Assembly: GCA_034770075.1 (NCBI GenBank)
Contig: CM068385.1
Span: 53,452,746-53,516,745 of the forward strand
From: Aralia elata
Lineage: Eukaryota > Streptophyta > Magnoliopsida > Apiales > Araliaceae
Length of the DNA stretch: 64,000 nt
Direction: 5' to 3'
Shown: positions 59,601 through 64,000 of the stretch, piece by piece
Position numbering within the stretch: the first letter of the stretch is position 1
Layout: every line of letters starts with the position of its first letter
Notes under the pieces: generated by a model
Seen by the model: only the letters and a program-made list of their open reading frames with translations
What the model was told of the DNA's origin: nothing
The model's database searches: none
Position numbers and translations under genes: made by a program

Positions 59601-61144
59601 TTTTAATATTATGTTTCTAATAAAATAATGAAACATTAGAAAGTGATGTATCCCAATGTTATGGCCATGCTAGGCATATAGTAAATGAGGTTGATTAGGA
59701 TTGTGACGTATAAACGTCGAATCGTCGTGCATAGAGTTTATGAACTTAAATAGTTATTTCGTAATTTCAAGTAAACGATCATTATAAGATATATGAGGTG
59801 ATGTTTTTTATAAACCAATAAGGGATAAGATGATGATGAGGGTCGTAACATTTTCAAACTGCGCTACGTCGAGAGGATGTTTTTAGTAGTTATCGCGTTT
59901 ATTATTTTTATTGCGCGAACAATATGGAATAAGAATTATTATAATGTGAAACCAATATATGAAGCCTTTTTAGTGGCTAATTGGGTTTATTTTTAATTGT
60001 TAAATAAATTGTGTAGGTTAGTTGTATCGATCGAGCCATCATAATGTGACAAGGAACGCATAAGGCTAGTTCTTTCAGTAACTTGTTAACTTTTTTAAAT
60101 GTTATTGATGTACAATGAGTTTGATTTGCTAAATATTTTACTGTTATGTGATTTAAATGCGAGCATGATTAAAGGTTGTGCACATTGAGCAACTATGTGA
60201 TTATGTTTTTTCGATACGGAACTATGTAAGTTATAATATGGTTTGTTATGAGATATATGAATGTAACTGATACTTGCATATTAAGAGATGCATGATGTAA
60301 TGTGTAGACGGATTGCATACAAATTATGATGTTTATGTAAGATGCATAGTAAAGAGAATCATGATGCATTAAATAAAATGTAAAACTTATGTGATACGTG
60401 AAGCATGAAATGTGAAAACTGTTATTAGTTTTTGCTGGAGCCGCCGTGCTCATTCTTGCAAAAATATAACGTTTGCAGATTTACGAAATAATGCAATAAT
60501 CTTGATATCGTGGTGATAAGGATTAAAGATGCATGGAAACAAAAAGGTTAGCTAAATTTTTCTTTATTGGCATTTTTTAGCCGTGATACAAGGTATGCAA
60601 TGTATGTTAATTAGATTGTGGAAACCTTGAGTTAATAAGGGAAGGTTATCCGTTATAATATTTATGATGCGGATTATGTAATTTTAATTTTCTTAGTAAA
60701 CTAGAAGGATGATGATGTTGTATAAAGGAAATCATGGTATTTTATTCAAACCTTGATCATAAGTGTAGTAATTTAAGGTTACTAAATCTGAAATTGTAAT
60801 AAAGAGTGAAGTGGTAGTTTTTTGATGCTTATTGTTTGTTAAAGTATTGTTATGTAAAGTACGGATAGTATTTAATCTGTAATATTTAGTTAAAGGATGT
60901 AGAAGTTAAGGTCTTCATACCTGGGATAAGATGGGAATAAGTTTTAATAATCTTGTAATTACATTCATGTAGTAAGATCATGTTTTAGTTATTATTTTCG
61001 AGGCTTTTGGGACGACAATATTTATATTATATCAATGTAAATATTTTTATTATTCCACAATGAGTTATTGATAGTATGATGTACGAGTTGCACAGTGATA
61101 CACCAGACCCAAGGTTAAGGTAACTTGGATTTCGGGGCGTCACA
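56601..61144 (+). repeat. A2 3' LTR
   Basis: TGTAACATCAACCC...GGGGCGTCACA. Collinear with 49106-53580 but with frequent extra or missing single bases, such as TGTAACATCAACC against TGTAACAACC. GC island and CATAAC module at 59065-59222; GT-rich microsatellite at 56709-56767. Confidence 0.85.
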
Positions 61145-61149
61145 CAATA

Positions 61150-61858
61150 TGCTGCCAAGTTCAACGAACTGATAAGGTTTTCTCAACATCAAGTGGACAT
61201 AGAAGAGAGCAAGACGCGTAGGTTTGAGCAAGGGTTGAACCTTTCGTTTTACAAAAAATTATCGATGTTGCAGATCGACTAATTTGGGACAATCCTAGAA
61301 AAGGCTATAATAGTGGAGGGAGGAAATAAGGCATTAAGCCAAATCAGTCAGGAGGGACAAAACGATAGAGCTGAGGGAAGCCATAAGAGGAAATAGAATA
61401 AGAACCATTTTGAAATTAAGCAAGGAAACCTGAAGAAAAGGGTTAGGGAGTGTGAGAATTGTGGGAAGAATCATACGGGAGTATGTACAAACCTAAGAAG
61501 GCGTGCTACAATTGTAGGCAAAAGAGACATATCTCTCATAATTTCCCTAATCCAATACAAAATGGGTGTTATGCTTGTGGATCGTCAGGTCATCGAGCAA
61601 GAAAGTATCCGAAAAAAGGGTAGATGGAGGAAGTAGTAGTAAGGGAAAGAGTGTTGGTAAGCAAACACTAGCTAATTTTTTTTTTTAAAAAATAAGATAA
61701 TACCTTCTGAGAAGGTAAGGTGGAGTAACCGCAATACCGGAGCAGCTGTGTGGGAACTCAATGAAGAAAAAGATGAAGAATTTATTTTTATCCTTATCTT
61801 TTTGATGTAATCTCGTAATAGTGATTCCGAAGACGGAATCCTAATAAGGGGGGAAGAA
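61150..61858 (+). pseudogene. gag: Gypsy gag remnant fragment 3, fused to pol C-terminus
   Basis: Continues gag: AAKFNELIRFSQHQVDIEESKTRRFEQGLN, stops TAA and TAG, then three zinc-knuckle-like motifs (CENCGKNHTGVC; CYNCRQKRH; CYACGSSGHRARKY), the last two missing a cysteine and separated by a frameshift. After about 61690 it reads EKVRWSNRNTGAAVWELNEE, which resembles the very C-terminus of Gypsy pol. Protease, RT, RNase H and integrase are missing, so a deletion of several kb joined gag to the pol end. It stops before a polypurine tract AAGGGGGGAAGAA (61846-61858). Confidence 0.78.
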
Positions 61859-62038
61859 TGTGACAACCCGAAAATTCATGCAATCTATTATTTGGATTTA
61901 TGAATATGAATATCTATTGAGTTTTTATTGATATTATTAAGTGTAAATATGTTTGTATGTGTTTAAAGGTCGTATTATGACCTAGATTATGTTTACGTCA
62001 TAGAATTTACGAACTAGGGTTTCGTAGACGAAAATAAA
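61859..62038 (+). repeat. Start of 3' LTR of the gag element
   Basis: TGTGACAACCCGAAAATTC follows the polypurine tract and matches the LTR start of the A family (TGTGACAACCC in A1). Cut by the N gap after 180 bp. Confidence 0.7.
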
Positions 62039-62138
62039 NNNNNNNNNNNNNNNNNNNNNNNNNNNNNNNNNNNNNNNNNNNNNNNNNNNNNNNNNNNNNN
62101 NNNNNNNNNNNNNNNNNNNNNNNNNNNNNNNNNNNNNN
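62039..62138. other. Assembly gap, 100 N
   Basis: Exactly 100 N, the usual placeholder for a gap of unknown length. LTR sequence is plus-oriented to the left and minus-oriented to the right. Confidence 0.98.
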
Positions 62139-64000
62139 CATCCACATACCAATTAGCCACAATAATTTGAATTCCATATATTGGTTTACCAATTACTCTA
62201 TAATATTTCATTCTAATAAGAAACATAATATCAAATAAGGTTTAACACAACTACCCTTTTTGGCCACGATGTTTCGGGCGTTTGCACAATGCACCGCCAC
62301 CGATTCGCCTCATAATGGCATAAGTTTTAGTGCATGCTCATAACACTTGCCATAGTTCATCCATTGAATTTAATGATAAAGGTCATCTATAAAACCATAA
62401 ATGTACAAGTTTTAGGACTTAAAACAATAACTATTAGCGTTGGAAACATTACACGTTACATACGGCATGTACGACCCTCTCTTTTTTGCTTCCTAATGCA
62501 CAATAGTCCTAAAAATGGCCAATTTAGAAATTGGTCAAGACATTAAATTAATAGTTCTAAAATATTGAAAGTTGTAGTTCTAAACTTCTTAGCTTTCCGA
62601 ATCATCTTGAATCATCCAATTTGGAAGTTCGTATGAGAAAGTTACTGCCCATTTTAGTAAAGGATGTCAGAGCTGTCAAGCCCATTGCGCGCCGCATTCC
62701 GCGCCCCACCTGCGCCCAGCTGGCGCCTAGCAACCCCTAGCGGGGCCCCCAGAAAGCACCCGCACCATGGCCCCACAGTGCGCACCTGCAACACCAAGCC
62801 GCATGACTCCCATACCAACTTGGTTTCCTTCTTGTTTTGGCAGTTTGACATACAAATTTCAAACCTTTATAACTTCTTCATTATAAATCGGAACCCTCAT
62901 GGATTTATGACATCTTCGTTCCGGAGGCTATGGAAAGCTTATAACATGAACTACAAAACCCTCATGGATTTATGATTTTACAGATTCATATACTGGCCAT
63001 AAAATTGGCCCGAAAGTCCCTCCAAGGCTAAGTTTTCACTATTTTGGACAGATTGGCACCACCTTTTCCCTCGCCAAACGCCATAACTTCCCCTCAATCC
63101 GAAGTCCGAAATGATGCTGTTCGTTCTCAAAGCCTACGACTTACTAACTCAGGGAACCTATACTACCTCCCAGAAAGCTTAAAATTAAATCACAATAACA
63201 CAACATTCATTACCAAAATTAAATTCAAAGGCCACTGTTCCCATTACTAGTTTTCCAACGAAACTCAAGTTAGAGCCAATTCCATTGATCCTACCCTTGT
63301 GTTCTTAAGCTATTATGGCAACAAGTCAATAATGACTTAAAACAATGCTTCTATGGGCTAAGCTAAGCAACATAACATTCTTTCATCAATTAATCAACAC
63401 CTACTCTCTCAAGTTCTTAGAGAAATTCTTCTCTTGGACCTATTAAATCAAACGGTTTTGTGGGCATAACTTACAAACTCATATTTGGAGTAGAGTTTAA
63501 TTATGCTCTAGTCCAGATTTTCCAAATGAAATCATTACCACACAACCTCTGAACACATAATGGATACATACACAAACAAGCATACAACCAACCATAAACT
63601 AAATTTTTCAAAATCAAACTAGAAGAATTGTCCCCAAATCAGTCCATATATGTCCAAGCAGTCGAATTCTTGCTCCTTATGCAAAGGCTTTGATTATCAT
63701 TCATTGTTCCACTATCATCGATTATTAAGGAAGGCTTTTACAGATTAACAACATTCATTATGTATTCATGAAGTAACTAAATAATAGCAGCTACATTACT
63801 ACCAACAATGCAAATCAAAGCAAAACTAGAAAACCTTGGAAAATAATTATGGAAATGAGTTTGGTTAATCCAATTGCATACCTCTTGGAGGCTTCCCTTC
63901 TCACGGATGCTAAGAGCAATCAATGTAGCTGCTACAGACACCTCTTCTTCTTCCTTCAAATCACCCGTACACACCCCAACCTCATAACTCCCTCCAACAA
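62139..64000 (-). repeat. A-like LTR fragment right of the gap
   Basis: Follows the order of A1's LTR from about 7740 to 9200 in the same (minus) orientation with substantial divergence: CATATATTGGTT, the AAAA(A/C)GG(C/T)CAATTTA.AAATTG stretch, ATCATCTTGAATC, then CGTATGAGAAAGTTA, then a GC island (62680-62790). It runs off the window. ORFs of 60-100 codons here are not conserved in A1. Confidence 0.65.
62680..62790. repeat. GC island in the right-hand LTR
   Basis: CCATTGCGCGCCGCATTCCG followed by repeated GCGCC and CCAGCTGGCGCC, about 110 bp of high GC at the place where A1 has its island (8413-8505). The island sequence itself is not alignable with A1's although the flanks are. Confidence 0.6.

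Larger units (their letters stand above)
49106..61144 (+). mobile_element. LARD-like element A2, full length
   Basis: A 12,039-bp plus-strand element with TSD CAATA (49101-49105 and 61145-61149) inside the gag remnant. The 5' LTR is 49106-53580 (4475 bp), the internal region 53581-56600 (3020 bp) and the 3' LTR 56601-61144 (4544 bp). No coding sequence. Proportions match the LARD class (LTRs about 4.5 kb, core about 3-3.5 kb). It belongs to the same family as A1. The two LTRs differ by very many 1-3 bp indels. Confidence 0.87.

Noticed and set aside
1..61144. DNA transposon with long terminal inverted repeats (A1 and A2)
   Set aside because: Each copy has its own LTR pair, primer site, polypurine tract and, for A2, a 5-bp TSD; they are separate retroelements.
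62664..62975. 103-codon ORF starting in a GC island
   Set aside because: Same artefact as in A1: island composition followed by ordinary LTR sequence, not conserved at 8400-8700.

Overview
The window is intergenic plant DNA built almost entirely of nested LTR retrotransposons. It is AT-rich and full of solo LTRs, with Athila-type Ty3/Gypsy, Ty1/Copia and large non-coding LTR elements. I see no host gene, tRNA, rRNA or CRISPR array. The mix suggests a large-genome flowering plant, probably a eudicot; I cannot name the family. One run of exactly 100 N (62039-62138) marks a scaffold gap.

The layers can be ordered because almost every insertion still has a readable 5-bp target-site duplication (TSD). 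(1) The oldest visible layer is a plus-strand Gypsy element reduced to gag, a scrap of pol C-terminus, a polypurine tract and the start of a 3' LTR (45634-45709, 48827-49105, 61150-62038). (2) It is cut by a solo LTR (H, 45710-48821), by a plus-strand non-coding LARD-like element (A2, 49106-61144) and, at its left edge, by a minus-strand element of the same LARD family (A1, 1-45633, running off the window). (3) A1 carries an Athila-like solo LTR (G, 4061-5417) in its internal part and element B1 (9637-44363) in its 5' LTR. (4) B1 was hit by an inverted copy of its own family (B2, 10824-13690), by a Copia element (C, 14430-37395) and by a minus-strand Gypsy derivative with one giant ORF (F, 37502-43617). 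(5) The 5' LTR of C was hit by an Athila element (D, 15565-27124) and, 12 bp further on, by another solo LTR (E, 27142-29229). Removing the insertions restores 1862 bp for C's 5' LTR, the same length as its 3' LTR.

Coding content: D has gag and pol broken by stops and frameshifts, followed by an open 389-codon Athila ORF3. C has gag-pol with four in-frame stops and a lysine at the catalytic glutamate of integrase. F has no usable protease, RT or integrase, yet one 1305-codon frame runs through gag, a charged helix, two decayed RT copies, five 20-residue repeats, the polypurine tract and 226 codons of its own LTR. A1 and A2 have no coding capacity; their polypurine tract and LTR start match the truncated gag element, which is therefore their likely autonomous relative.

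The most unusual signal is a set of GC-rich palindrome clusters, usually one in each AT-rich LTR. Identical palindromes occur in unrelated families: AGCGCGGCCGCGCC in Gypsy D and Copia C (12 GCGGCCGC sites, all in these two elements), and a 19-nt palindrome in both G and F. Boundaries come from reading TSDs and repeat copies by eye; no alignment or database search was run.
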